Source: Caldivirga sp. UBA161 (lineage in GTDB: Archaea > Thermoproteota > Thermoprotei > Thermoproteales > Thermocladiaceae). Taken from it: DNA of 49,538 nt. This document shows positions 1-7,628 of the stretch, piece after piece (the first letter of the stretch is position 1; each line of letters starts with the position of its first letter). The DNA is taken from contig NZ_DAXS01000011.1 in the NCBI RefSeq assembly GCF_002506515.1, positions 1 to 49,538 on the forward strand. The letters run 5' to 3'. The translations under genes were made by a program, and so were the position numbers. The notes under the pieces were generated by a model. It worked only from the letters and a program-made list of their open reading frames with translations, had not been told where the DNA came from and did not search any database.

Positions 1-2
1 CT

Positions 3-275
3 GGAGTTAATGTGACTAAGTATACAGCATTAGTAACGGTTAAGCCTCCCCCAGTAACCACCACAACAGTCACTATTCCAGTTAACTTAACCACCACAGT
101 GACCACAGTGGTAACAACCACAGTGGTGAGTACGGTGGTAAGTACTGAGGTAAGCACGTTAACTTCAACCATAGTTAAGAGCATTATTCCCGAGTCCATG
201 GCATTAACCATTACAGTAAGCATCATTGTATTAATTGTAGTGGTTGCATTAATTGCTAGGGCTAAGGTTAAGTAA
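3..275 (+). CDS. C-terminal end of a surface protein with Thr-rich stalk and membrane anchor (partial)
   Basis: The reading frame is open to the left edge, so this is the tail of a larger gene. About 60 residues are dominated by Thr and Val, followed by one hydrophobic segment (about 20 residues of Ile/Val/Leu/Ala) and a short basic end (ARAKVK). That order, Thr-rich stalk, transmembrane anchor, basic cytoplasmic tail, is typical of archaeal extracellular proteins such as ABC-transporter solute-binding proteins and S-layer-attached enzymes. NVT and NLT sequons are visible, so AglB-type N-glycosylation is possible. The globular part is outside the window, so its function cannot be named. Confidence 0.75.
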   Translation, partial: GVNVTKYTALVTVKPPPVTTTTVTIPVNLTTTVTTVVTTTVVSTVVSTEVSTLTSTIVKSIIPESMALTITVSIIVLIVVVALIARAKVK

Positions 276-380
276 ATTATTCAGCTAATTAGGCTTACTA
301 TTCATGAACTAGTGAATATGCGTAATTTAAATTATGGGTAAGATTCCTGGTAAGTGGTTTAAGGCATGACGTATCAGTGA

Positions 381-683
381 TTAATACGCCATGACGTTCC
401 TTTCAAGTTCCTGCAGCTCCTTAAGCGTGTACTCAACCCTCTTCCCATTGGGTAACCTCCTTATTATTATGAAGGGTAGTAAACCCCTCTTAAATTCCTC
501 GAAGGCTATTGCCACTGGGTCTGAGGTACCTATCTCCTTTGGGTTAACTAATGGTGGTGCACCATCCATTAATTGCCTAGTCCTAACTGCAATTATCTTA
601 GCGAACTCGTACTTAGTTATTCGGGGTGGGTAAGGTAATTTACCATTCCTAATTAAAGAGTATAATTCGTCAATCGTTGACAT
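381..683 (-). CDS. rpo6: DNA-directed RNA polymerase subunit Rpo6 (RpoK, omega homologue)
   Basis: Rpo6 is a small core subunit of archaeal RNA polymerase, the counterpart of eukaryotic Rpb6 and bacterial omega, and helps assembly of the largest subunit. The protein carries the family core: TKYEFAKIIAVRTRQL, the GAPPLV segment, then DPVAIAFEEFKRGLLPF and a basic RRLPNG end. I chose ATG at 683 (100 residues) over the TTG at 695 because a TATA box (TTTATAAAG on the minus strand, 706-714) places transcription start near 685, which fits a leaderless ATG. The gene stands alone here and points away from the neighbouring small gene. Identification is firm; the start is inferred. Confidence 0.93.
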   Translation of the reverse strand: MSTIDELYSLIRNGKLPYPPRITKYEFAKIIAVRTRQLMDGAPPLVNPKEIGTSDPVAIAFEEFKRGLLPFIIIRRLPNGKRVEYTLKELQELERNVMAY

Positions 684-705
684 GCCTGTCTTCAATAAAT
701 AAGCC

Positions 706-714
706 CTTTATAAA
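706..714 (-). promoter_or_regulatory. TATA box of rpo6
   Basis: TTTATAAAG on the minus strand lies about 25 bases upstream of the ATG at 683, the spacing expected for leaderless archaeal transcription. Confidence 0.6.
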
Positions 715-780
715 CTTAACTACACAATCCCTAAGGGGCCTTTACCCACGAGTGCGTTAATGAGGGTATTATGAGGATAA

Positions 781-789
781 CTATTAAAG
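781..789 (+). promoter_or_regulatory. TATA box of the 812 gene
   Basis: CTATTAAAG centred about 27 bases before the ATG at 812 suggests a leaderless transcript. Confidence 0.45.
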
Positions 790-811
790 GGAGTTAAGCA
801 TCTTTACAGTA

Positions 812-1183
812 ATGGAGGATATAAGGAAGTGCATACTGCTTGACTCAATTAGGATGCTTAATGGTTCATGCAGTATAGATAAGCTAGCCCTATTAATGTA
901 CATAGTGGATAAGCAGAGTGGTTTCTCGGTATTCACCTGGAGTATTGAGGATTACTTTCCAGTCAGCCAGGACTTCCTGGATACTGTTGAGGAGTTGAGG
1001 AGGGGTGGCTATGTTGTGGTTGATAACGGTAAGGTTAGCGTAACTAGTGTAGCCTTCGACTCATCAGCCTGCAGTAATCACTGGCTCTACGGGAGGTTAA
1101 TAAGCTACGTCAGTGACGTAATAGGTAAGTATAGGGGTAAGGACGTTAATGAACTTTTAAGTGAAGTAGTGGAAATACCCTAA
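812..1183 (+). CDS. Hypothetical protein, possible winged-helix/SocA-like fold
   Basis: A 123-residue protein I do not recognise with certainty. It has an N-terminal helical part (residues 1-35), a segment reading FTWSIEDYFPVS near residue 40, then a helix and hydrophobic beta hairpin (RRGGYVVVDNGKVSVTS) like the wing of a winged helix. The pattern loosely recalls SocA/Panacea-type proteins, in which a W/Y-G-P-like loop precedes two helices, but this is only a resemblance. It has its own putative TATA box and is not overlapped by neighbours. Codon use matches the surrounding genes, so it is probably a real gene. Confidence 0.6.
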   Translation: MEDIRKCILLDSIRMLNGSCSIDKLALLMYIVDKQSGFSVFTWSIEDYFPVSQDFLDTVEELRRGGYVVVDNGKVSVTSVAFDSSACSNHWLYGRLISYVSDVIGKYRGKDVNELLSEVVEIP

Positions 1184-1306
1184 CCCAAGTACTCATTGCC
1201 CTAAGGTCCACTTAACTTCACTTACCAGTAACCTTAATGGTGCCTTAACATCATTGATGATGACTAAGGTTTACGCATATTTAGGGTCAATTCTCATGCT
1301 AAGAAA

Positions 1307-1316
1307 CGCTTAAAAC
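1307..1316 (+). promoter_or_regulatory. TATA box of the rps17e operon
   Basis: CGCTTAAAAC about 25-30 bases before the ATG at 1340 is the best TATA candidate for the three-gene rps17e-FKBP-psmB operon. Confidence 0.45.
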
Positions 1317-1339
1317 CGCTGGCTCAACATCGTTGCTTA

Positions 1340-1591
1340 ATGGGTAAGGTTAGGCCAGCTTACATTAAGAGGGTTGGTAGGATGCTTATGGAGCAGTACC
1401 CTGATAGGTTTACTGAGGACTTTGAGCACAATAAGCAGGTGGTAGGTCAGTTGGTGGAGGGTGCTTCGAAGAGGATTAGGAATAGAATTGCAGGTTACAT
1501 AACATCACAGGTTAAGCGCATTAAGGCTGCAGGTGAGGAGGAGTTGGGGGAAAGTGAAAGTGTAAAAACCAGTGCTGAGGGTGGTTCCTAA
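1340..1591 (+). CDS. rps17e: 30S ribosomal protein S17e
   Basis: A small-subunit ribosomal protein shared by archaea and eukaryotes and absent from bacteria. The N-terminal MGKVRPAYIKRVGRML followed by EQYPDRFTEDFEHNK is the S17e signature, and RIRNRIAGYITSQVKRI continues the conserved helical core. The last 18 or so residues are an acidic, Ser/Gly-rich tail. It is the first gene of an operon: its TAA stop shares the A with the ATG of the FKBP gene (TAATG), indicating translational coupling. Length (83 residues) is normal for archaea. Confidence 0.95.
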   Translation: MGKVRPAYIKRVGRMLMEQYPDRFTEDFEHNKQVVGQLVEGASKRIRNRIAGYITSQVKRIKAAGEEELGESESVKTSAEGGS

Positions 1592-2391
1592 TGGTTCTGC
1601 AGAAGGGCGACTACATACTACTGGACTACACCATGTTGACGAAGGATGATGGTAAGGTTATTGAGACTACCATTGAGGAGAAGGCTAAGGAAGCTAACAT
1701 ATATGATCCTAACCAGGCCTATGGACCAAGGTTAATAATACTTGGTGAAACAAAGATCTTCGAACCCCTTGAGGAGGCTTTACTGAAGAGTGACGAGGGG
1801 TCTGAGGTTACCGTGGAGGTACCCCCTGAGAAGGCCTTTGGCTTAAGGGACCAGGGTAAGGTTAAGGTTATTTCAATTAGAGAATTCTACAGGACTGGTA
1901 AGGTACCTAGGGTTGGCGACATTGTTGAGTACAATAATCAGAGGGCTAGGGTTATCTCGGTTTCAAGTGGTAGGGTTATCCTAGACTTCAACCACCCATT
2001 GGCGGGTAAGGTGATTGTGGTTAACGCTAAGGTTGTTAAGAAGCTCACCAATGATGAGGATAAGGTTAAGGAGATTGTTAGGCAGTACTTACCTAGGTTA
2101 GACATGAGTAGGGTTGAGACTAAGCATGAGAATGGCCAAGTAACAGTAAAGCTACCCTCAGAGGTACTCTTCATTGAGGGCATTGGCACAATTAAATTCA
2201 GGATAGCTGAGGAATTAGCACAGAGGTTCACTGACGTTAAGAAGATAATTTACGTGGAGGAGCTTGAGGTAACAAGGGAGGAACAGCAGGCCCAGCAACT
2301 ACAGCAGGCTACACAGGGGGCTCAGCAGCCCCAACAGCCGCAGGCTACGGAGGCGCAGCCGCAGCAGGCTCAAGGTGGTTCAAGTGAGTAG
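1591..2391 (+). CDS. FKBP-type peptidyl-prolyl cis-trans isomerase (SlyD-like) with Gln-rich tail
   Basis: Proline isomerase and probable cytosolic folding helper. Residues 1-100 show the archaeal long-type FKBP layout: GDYILLDYTM at the start, the insert-in-flap region after LLKSDEGSEVTVEVPPEKAFG, and the LDFNHPLAG motif near residue 130 that is diagnostic for SlyD-like FKBPs. A C-terminal alpha/beta domain follows (about 150-225). The final 35 or so residues are very rich in Gln, Pro and Ala, apparently unstructured, which is unusual for a thermophile. It sits between rps17e (TAATG overlap) and psmB (whose start lies inside its 3' end), linking ribosome, folding and degradation genes in one transcript. 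Confidence 0.9.
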   Translation: MVLQKGDYILLDYTMLTKDDGKVIETTIEEKAKEANIYDPNQAYGPRLIILGETKIFEPLEEALLKSDEGSEVTVEVPPEKAFGLRDQGKVKVISIREFYRTGKVPRVGDIVEYNNQRARVISVSSGRVILDFNHPLAGKVIVVNAKVVKKLTNDEDKVKEIVRQYLPRLDMSRVETKHENGQVTVKLPSEVLFIEGIGTIKFRIAEELAQRFTDVKKIIYVEELEVTREEQQAQQLQQATQGAQQPQQPQATEAQPQQAQGGSSE

Positions 2392-3004
2392 TACTCATAA
2401 TGACCCAAAGGTCCTATTAACCGGTACAACAACAGTGGGTATTGTTACTAAGGAGGGTGTTGTATTAGCCACAGACAGGAGGGTTACTGCAGGCTACTAC
2501 ATAGCGCATAGGAAGGGTAGGAAGATATGGAAGATTGATAATCATGCGGCGGCAACAATGAGTGGAGCGGTTGCTGATGTACAAATGATACTTAATGAAT
2601 TAACGCACTTAGCAATGGACTATAGGATAACGCACCAGGCCCCAGTACCCATTAAGACATTAGCCAACTACGCTTCAGTGGTAATGTTCTACAGTAGGCC
2701 GATGATATACATAGCTCACATGATAATTGGTGGAGTGGATAATGAGGAGGGGCCAGTATTATATGCAGTTGACTGGTATGGTAGCTTCACAAGGGAGGAA
2801 CGCTTCATGTCAACTGGTAGTGGTTCACCAACAGCCTTCGGTGTCCTTGAGGATGGCTATAGGGATGGCATGAGCCTTGATGATGCAGTTAAGTTGGCTG
2901 CTAGGGCTGTTAGGGCGGCAATGCTTCATGATCCAGGAAGCGGTGAAGGCATTGATGTAATAACCATAACTAAGGAGGCCGGGTATAGGGAGGTTCAGGT
3001 TTAA
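2375..3004 (+). CDS. psmB: Proteasome subunit beta
   Basis: Catalytic subunit of the 20S proteasome, an N-terminal nucleophile hydrolase. The sequence LLTGTTTVGIV shows the propeptide cleavage site: Gly17 is followed by Thr18, the mature nucleophile. Asp34 and Lys50 fall at the expected positions 17 and 33 of the mature chain, and the SGSGSPTAFGVLE and GIDVITI segments are typical. The start is GTG at 2375, inside the FKBP reading frame; a second GTG at 2384 would shorten the propeptide. Many crenarchaea have two beta subunits, one active and one not; this copy keeps the catalytic residues. Confidence 0.93.
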   Translation: MVQVSSTHNDPKVLLTGTTTVGIVTKEGVVLATDRRVTAGYYIAHRKGRKIWKIDNHAAATMSGAVADVQMILNELTHLAMDYRITHQAPVPIKTLANYASVVMFYSRPMIYIAHMIIGGVDNEEGPVLYAVDWYGSFTREERFMSTGSGSPTAFGVLEDGYRDGMSLDDAVKLAARAVRAAMLHDPGSGEGIDVITITKEAGYREVQV

Positions 3005-3032
3005 GTTGAATTCCATCATTGGTTAAGTAATT

Positions 3033-3512
3033 TCACTTGGATAAAAGTTCAATAGCCTTATTCACAGTATCCTCAATCACCCTCATGTAAGCTACCATAT
3101 CATTAACCGTTAACTTAGCCTCATGAAAACCCCAAACATGTAGTGAATATGCAGCAGCCCAACCAGCAGCCACCCAATCACCTAGCGTTAATGCTAATGT
3201 ATTACTAGCCTTCTGCAGCAGGTAAGTGAACCATTTACCAGCTTTAATGGCCTCTAAGTACTCAGGCGTATTATACTTCTCCGTAAGCGCCTTTATAACT
3301 TCCTCAACAGCCTTATACGCCTTCTCACTGGCTTGAACAGCATCATTCCTCCCTAAGTAATCTTTACTTTCGCTTAGGTACTTCTTAGCTAATTCAATCC
3401 TTATTTTAATACCACTTGATGGGTCACTTTTATCGATAGCATTTACTAGTATATCGATAATATCTAGTCCCCTCTTTTCGGCTTCTCTAAGAATTTCCAC
3501 GGGTACCTCCAC
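3033..3512 (-). CDS. PaREP1 family protein
   Basis: A 159-residue, largely alpha-helical protein of the PaREP1 family, which is multi-copy in Pyrobaculum and relatives and is related to HEPN helical domains. Recognisable features are the segment RIELAKKYLSESKDYL, then ASEKAYKAVEEVIKALTEKYN, and GWAAAYSLHVWGFHE. Members often sit in variable genomic spots and HEPN relatives act in toxin-antitoxin or nucleotidyltransferase pairs, but I see no partner gene and no clear R-x4-6-H catalytic motif. Biological role is unknown. It is adjacent to a decayed aldolase gene, consistent with a variable region. Confidence 0.8.
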   Translation of the reverse strand: MEVPVEILREAEKRGLDIIDILVNAIDKSDPSSGIKIRIELAKKYLSESKDYLGRNDAVQASEKAYKAVEEVIKALTEKYNTPEYLEAIKAGKWFTYLLQKASNTLALTLGDWVAAGWAAAYSLHVWGFHEAKLTVNDMVAYMRVIEDTVNKAIELLSK

Positions 3513-3571
3513 GGTATTTTTACTACCTTGGCTGCAACTTAAATATATTTAACTTCGCTCTTAAAGATTTT

Positions 3572-4250
3572 AGGATACTCGTGGGTAGCACTGATTAGAG
3601 AGCAATAGTAGCCACCATAAGGGATGCTGAGAAAGTATAATGTAAATAGCCACAATACCTCCAATATACTATAAGCCTGACTATGAGGCGCTAAGGAGGT
3701 ATTTGCTTAAGCTAATGGAGTTAACATCACTACCAATCTACATTTATAACTTCCCTAAGGCTATTGGATTTGACTTAATTCCTGGCATTCTTGAGAGGCT
3801 ACTTAAGGATAGTGGCAGCGTACCGGAGTTAAATGGTAATGGGGATACTGAATTTGATGTAACGCCTATAAGTGGCTTACCAAGCTACATAGCCTCACTT
3901 CAAGCGGCTTCACTAATGGCTATGGTTAAGATTGCTGAGGCTATTGGTGATGAGGCAATGGTTAAGAGGGCTAGTGAGGCGCTGGCTAAGGGGACTTTGA
4001 ATAATTTATTCGATGGCAGTAAATTCATTGATGAGGCTGTGGTTAAGCTTAAGGGTATTTTACTAGAATTAAGTCAGATGAGGTTGTCTATCCATCAGTG
4101 TATGAGGTTCACCTAGGCTGCTGGGCCTCAGTGGTAATAATCATTAGGGTTCTTAGGGAATTGGGTTTAAGGGTTAAGGGATATTCTTACTTGAATTATG
4201 AACTGTCGGTGAGTAGGTTACGTAGGCTTAAGAGGGTTTATGTACTTATT
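3572..4250 (+). pseudogene. Decayed DapA/KDG-aldolase family gene
   Basis: Fragments of a dihydrodipicolinate synthase/KDG-aldolase TIM barrel lie in three different frames. Around 3575-3640 one frame reads ILVGSTD, stop, RAIVATIRDAEKV, matching the family's VHVGA...A..HAEK segment. From 3646 a second frame reads IATIPPIYYKPDYEALRRY and then LPIYIYNFPKAIGFDLIP, with the conserved active-site Tyr. It continues through GLPSYIASL and AEAIGDEAMV. Near 4075 the homology switches to a third frame (DEVVYPSVYEVHLGC, then RELGLRVKGYSY) that fits the C-terminal part. The N-terminal third and the region of the Schiff-base Lys are missing. In-frame stops and two frame changes argue for a pseudogene. Confidence 0.65.
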
Positions 4251-4403
4251 AAGCTGATTAAATATAAGTTATCTAGAAGGAGGGCTCTAATGATTAATAC
4301 TGCTCAATATAGGGGGATTAAGCATGAATCGCAGTATAGGTATTTAAGTGAGGATTATATTGAGAAATACTTTAACGCTGATTATGAAAGGTACATTATG
4401 TAG
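4251..4403 (+). other. Open tail after the aldolase relic, uncertain
   Basis: The third frame of the aldolase relic stays open past the end of recognisable homology for about 50 codons (basic, Tyr-rich: KYKLSRRRALMINTAQYRG and on) to a stop at 4401-4403. I see no family in it. It may be chance read-through of the decayed gene or part of another lost gene. Confidence 0.3.
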
Positions 4404-4444
4404 CTTATTGCTGAATACTCATGTATGCTTCCTGGAGTGAAAAG

Positions 4445-4455
4445 CTTATTAAATA
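4445..4455 (+). promoter_or_regulatory. TATA box of infB
   Basis: CTTATTAAATA about 30 bases before the ATG at 4480, suited to a near-leaderless transcript. Confidence 0.5.
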
Positions 4456-4479
4456 GGATTAATTTTTGCTCCTGATACC

Positions 4480-6264
4480 ATGTCTGAGAATTATAGGGCA
4501 CCCATAGTGGTTGTTGTTGGGCATGTGGATGTTGGGAAGACTCTACTGTTGGATAAGATTAGGAACACTATGGTAGCTTACAGGGAACCAGGTATGATTA
4601 CTCAGCATATTGGCTTATCCTACTTACCCTGGCCTATTATTGAGAAGTATGCGGCCCCAGTTATTGAGAGGTATAGGTTGAGGGGTAAGGTTTGGGTTAA
4701 GGGCTTCCTAATGGTTGATACCCCAGGCCACGCAGCCTTCTCCAACCTTAGGCGTAGGGGTGGTTCAGTGGCTGACTTAGCCATACTTGTAATTGACTTA
4801 ACCAGGGGCTTTGAGGAGCAGACTTATGAGAGCCTAATACTGCTTAAGAGTAGGAACATACCCTTTGTCGTTGCTGCTAATAAGGTTGATAGGATATATG
4901 GGTGGAAGCCTATGCCCAACGCCTCAATACTGGACTCCTACAATGCCCAGGATGAGGATACCCAGGGTAGGCTTGAGGAGGCTTTAGCTAGGATAATTGA
5001 GGACTTCAATAGGCAGGGCTTTGAGGCTGAGAGGTTCGATAGGATAACTGACTTCAGTAGGCAAGTACCCATAGTGCCCACCAGTGCAGTCACAGGTGAG
5101 GGTATCCCGGATTTACTGGTCCTAATGGCTGGTTTAACCCAAAGGCTTGTTAAGGATAGGTTAAGGCTAATGGGTGGTCCAGGTAAAGGTGTCGTAATGG
5201 AGGTTAAGGAGGAGAAGGGGCTTGGCACAACAATGGATGTTGTACTTTACGACGGTATCTTGAGGAGGGGGGACACCATAGTTGCCATGGGCCTCAACGG
5301 CCCTGTGGTGACTAAGGTTAGGATGATGGTTATGCCTAAGCCACTTGATGAAATGAGGGATCCTGAGGACAAGTACATGCATGTTAATGAGGTTGAGGCG
5401 GCGGCTGGAGTTAAGGTGATTGCCGATGGGTTGGATGAGGTTGTCCCAGGTTCATTAATGTACGTGGTGCAGGGTGACCCTAAGCCATACATTGATGAGA
5501 TCATTAAGGATGCTGCATCAGTTAAGATTGAGACTGATCAAGTGGGTGTTGTGGCTAAGGCAGACACCTTAGGTACACTTGAGGCCATGGTGCTTTACCT
5601 AAGGTCACAGGGGATACCAGTTAGGAAGGCTGATATTGGTCCAGTAACCAGGAGGGATATAATAGACGCCTCAGTGGTTAGGAGGAAGAACCCACTCTAC
5701 GGTGTAGTACTGGCGTTTAACGTTAAGGTCCCTAAGGAGGTTGAGGAGGAGGCTAAGGTTCAATTAGTCACAATATTTCAAAACAACATACTTTACAGGC
5801 TTGTTGAGGAATTCACCAAGTGGTTTAATGAGGAGAAGAGTAGGCTTATTGAAAGTGAGTTAAGTAAGTATGTTAGGCCTGGTAAAATAGCCATAATACC
5901 AGGCTACGTATTCAGGAGGAGTAATCCAGCAATAGTGGGTGTTGAAGTGTTGGGTGGTTTAATTAAGCCGGGTTACAAGTTAGTTAAGGCTAATGGGAAG
6001 GAGGTTGGTGTTATTATGCAGATTCAGGATAAGGGTAAGCCAATTCAAGTGGCTAAGAAGGGTATGAGCGTGGCAATCTCAATAGAGGGTAATGTAATCA
6101 TTGGTAGGCACATTAAGGAGGGTGACGTACTCTACGTTAACGTACCCCTTGAGCATGCTGTTAAGTTAATAATGCAGTATAAGGATCATTTAAGCAGTGA
6201 TGAGGTTGAGGTGCTTGAGGAATTCATGAAGCTTAGAAGCACATGGAAGGCTCAAGCCCAATGA
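4480..6264 (+). CDS. infB: Translation initiation factor aIF5B (IF-2 homologue)
   Basis: GTPase that promotes ribosomal subunit joining in archaeal translation initiation. G motifs are intact: GHVDVGKT at 14-21, DTPGH at 80-84 and NKVD at 134-137. The beta-barrel domain II (GKGVVMEVKEEKGLGTTMDVVLYDG), the domain III alpha/beta region and the C-terminal domain IV with NIIGRHIKEGDVL follow in the usual order. At 594 residues it has the compact archaeal length without the long N-terminal extension of eukaryotes, and no intein is visible in the G domain. It converges with the ABC ATPase gene, leaving only 8 bases between the stops. Confidence 0.96.
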   Translation: MSENYRAPIVVVVGHVDVGKTLLLDKIRNTMVAYREPGMITQHIGLSYLPWPIIEKYAAPVIERYRLRGKVWVKGFLMVDTPGHAAFSNLRRRGGSVADLAILVIDLTRGFEEQTYESLILLKSRNIPFVVAANKVDRIYGWKPMPNASILDSYNAQDEDTQGRLEEALARIIEDFNRQGFEAERFDRITDFSRQVPIVPTSAVTGEGIPDLLVLMAGLTQRLVKDRLRLMGGPGKGVVMEVKEEKGLGTTMDVVLYDGILRRGDTIVAMGLNGPVVTKVRMMVMPKPLDEMRDPEDKYMHVNEVEAAAGVKVIADGLDEVVPGSLMYVVQGDPKPYIDEIIKDAASVKIETDQVGVVAKADTLGTLEAMVLYLRSQGIPVRKADIGPVTRRDIIDASVVRRKNPLYGVVLAFNVKVPKEVEEEAKVQLVTIFQNNILYRLVEEFTKWFNEEKSRLIESELSKYVRPGKIAIIPGYVFRRSNPAIVGVEVLGGLIKPGYKLVKANGKEVGVIMQIQDKGKPIQVAKKGMSVAISIEGNVIIGRHIKEGDVLYVNVPLEHAVKLIMQYKDHLSSDEVEVLEEFMKLRSTWKAQAQ

Positions 6265-6272
6265 ACGCTCAT

Positions 6273-7280
6273 TCACCTCTTCACGTATAGCCAGCATGCC
6301 ACGTATATACCCTTCTTAACCTCAACCATAGGAGGCTCCTCCCTACGGCAAATATCCATGGCATACGGGCACCTTGGATGAAACCTACAGCCACTGGGTG
6401 GGTTAGCTAAATTAGGCGGCTCACCTGCAACAACCTTCCTCTCACTAAACCTATTCTTAGGGTCTGGGTCAGGTATAGCCTCAATTAAGGCCTGAGTATA
6501 TGGGTGGTGGGGTTCCTTTATCACATCCCTATAGGGCCCAATCTCAGCCATCTTGCCAGCGTACATTACCAGAATCTTATCACTGAAGTACTTGGCTGTG
6601 GAGATATCATGAGTAATGTAGGCGAAGGCAATCTTATCCCTCTCCTGAATGCCCTTAAGTATAGTGAGAATCTCAACCCTCACTGAGGCATCAAGCATTG
6701 AGACTGGTTCATCAGCAACTATGAAGTCTGGCCTAGTGACAATAGCCCTGGCTATGGAAACCCTCTGCCTCTGACCCCCTGAAAGTTGATGAGGATACTT
6801 GTATAGGTAGTCATTAACCGGAGTCAACTTAACCTCCTCAAGGGCCTTATGAACCAATTCATCCCTCTCCCTTGAATCAACACCATTAACTATCAGTGGT
6901 TCCTCAACAATGAACTTAACGTTGTGGTAAGGGTTAAGGCTTGAGAATGGATCTTGGAGAACAATGGCAGTTCTCCTCCTGAACCAAAGCAGGTTACTGT
7001 CCTCCTCGTGGGTAATGTCCTTACCATCGAAGAATAATTCACCCCCAGTGGGCTTAAGAAGCCTAATGAGGACCCTACCCAATGTCGTCTTACCACTACC
7101 TGACTCACCCACTATTGCCATGGTTTCACCACGGCCAATACTAATGCTCACATCATCAACAGCCTTAACGTACCTAGGTTTTGAAAATAAGCTAGCACGC
7201 ATAGTATACCACATCCTTAGCCTATGAGCTACAACAAGCTGATTACTGTTAATCCACGGCGTATCTGAGAAATCGAGCAT
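6273..7280 (-). CDS. Peptide/oligosaccharide-type ABC transporter ATP-binding protein (OppF/DppF-like)
   Basis: ATPase subunit of a dipeptide/oligopeptide-family importer; in archaea this family also imports oligosaccharides. Walker A GESGSGKT is at 58-65, the Q-loop at LQDPFSSLNP, the ABC signature LSGGQRQR at 166-173, Walker B ending in ADEP at 189-192 and the switch His in THD at about 223-225. The C-terminal oligopeptide-transporter domain has the conserved cysteines Cys298, Cys304, Cys311 and Cys329, a CX5CX6C plus late Cys pattern that in related proteins may bind a metal or Fe-S cluster. No permease, partner ATPase or binding protein is adjacent, so it is an orphan subunit here. Start ATG at 7280 gives a 335-residue, family-typical length. 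Confidence 0.88.
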   Translation of the reverse strand: MLDFSDTPWINSNQLVVAHRLRMWYTMRASLFSKPRYVKAVDDVSISIGRGETMAIVGESGSGKTTLGRVLIRLLKPTGGELFFDGKDITHEEDSNLLWFRRRTAIVLQDPFSSLNPYHNVKFIVEEPLIVNGVDSRERDELVHKALEEVKLTPVNDYLYKYPHQLSGGQRQRVSIARAIVTRPDFIVADEPVSMLDASVRVEILTILKGIQERDKIAFAYITHDISTAKYFSDKILVMYAGKMAEIGPYRDVIKEPHHPYTQALIEAIPDPDPKNRFSERKVVAGEPPNLANPPSGCRFHPRCPYAMDICRREEPPMVEVKKGIYVACWLYVKR

Positions 7281-7628
7281 TATTTCACCGCGGCATTAGC
7301 TTAACCATAATGGGTATTTAAGTATTTAACTTCATGAAAATACATAACTCAGATTAATCAAGGCCTTAATTCTCACTAAAAATAGACGCAGAAAACATTA
7401 TTTCAATTAATTTCTTATCATCATTTACAATTATTGTTTAATCAACATAATGAATAAGCAGTGGCTGCACTTAACCTTAAGGTGAGATTTAATTAATGGC
7501 TAATCACTTAAATAGGTGGGATCAATGATGAAGCGTGCCTCTGATTAAATGAGGGTATTGAATTAGCTTTTGCATAACGTTTATAAACACCTTAGGGTAA
7601 TGAGACATGTCTTGAGGGTGTTTATGGA
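7281..7628. other. Intergenic region between ABC ATPase and aCPSF1 genes
   Basis: About 350 bases carrying divergent promoters. No protein longer than about 10 codons with good signals is seen. An ATGATGA followed after nine bases by CTGA (7524-7543) looks partly like the C and D' boxes of an archaeal methylation-guide RNA, but a proper second half is missing. The rest is A/T-rich without a recognisable element. Confidence 0.5.
7579..7588 (+). promoter_or_regulatory. TATA box of the aCPSF1/FttA gene
   Basis: GTTTATAAAC, a perfect TATA-like palindrome, lies about 45 bases before the ATG at 7629. The transcript would have a short leader containing GAGGGTG (7614-7620), a plausible ribosome binding site. 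Confidence 0.55.

Noticed and set aside
391..633. Plus-strand open frame of 80 codons opposite rpo6
   Set aside because: It is the antisense shadow of rpo6, with no promoter and no family resemblance.
3033..4403. Toxin-antitoxin pair made of the PaREP1 gene and the downstream small frames
   Set aside because: The small plus-strand frames are pieces of a decayed aldolase, not an antitoxin or nucleotidyltransferase.
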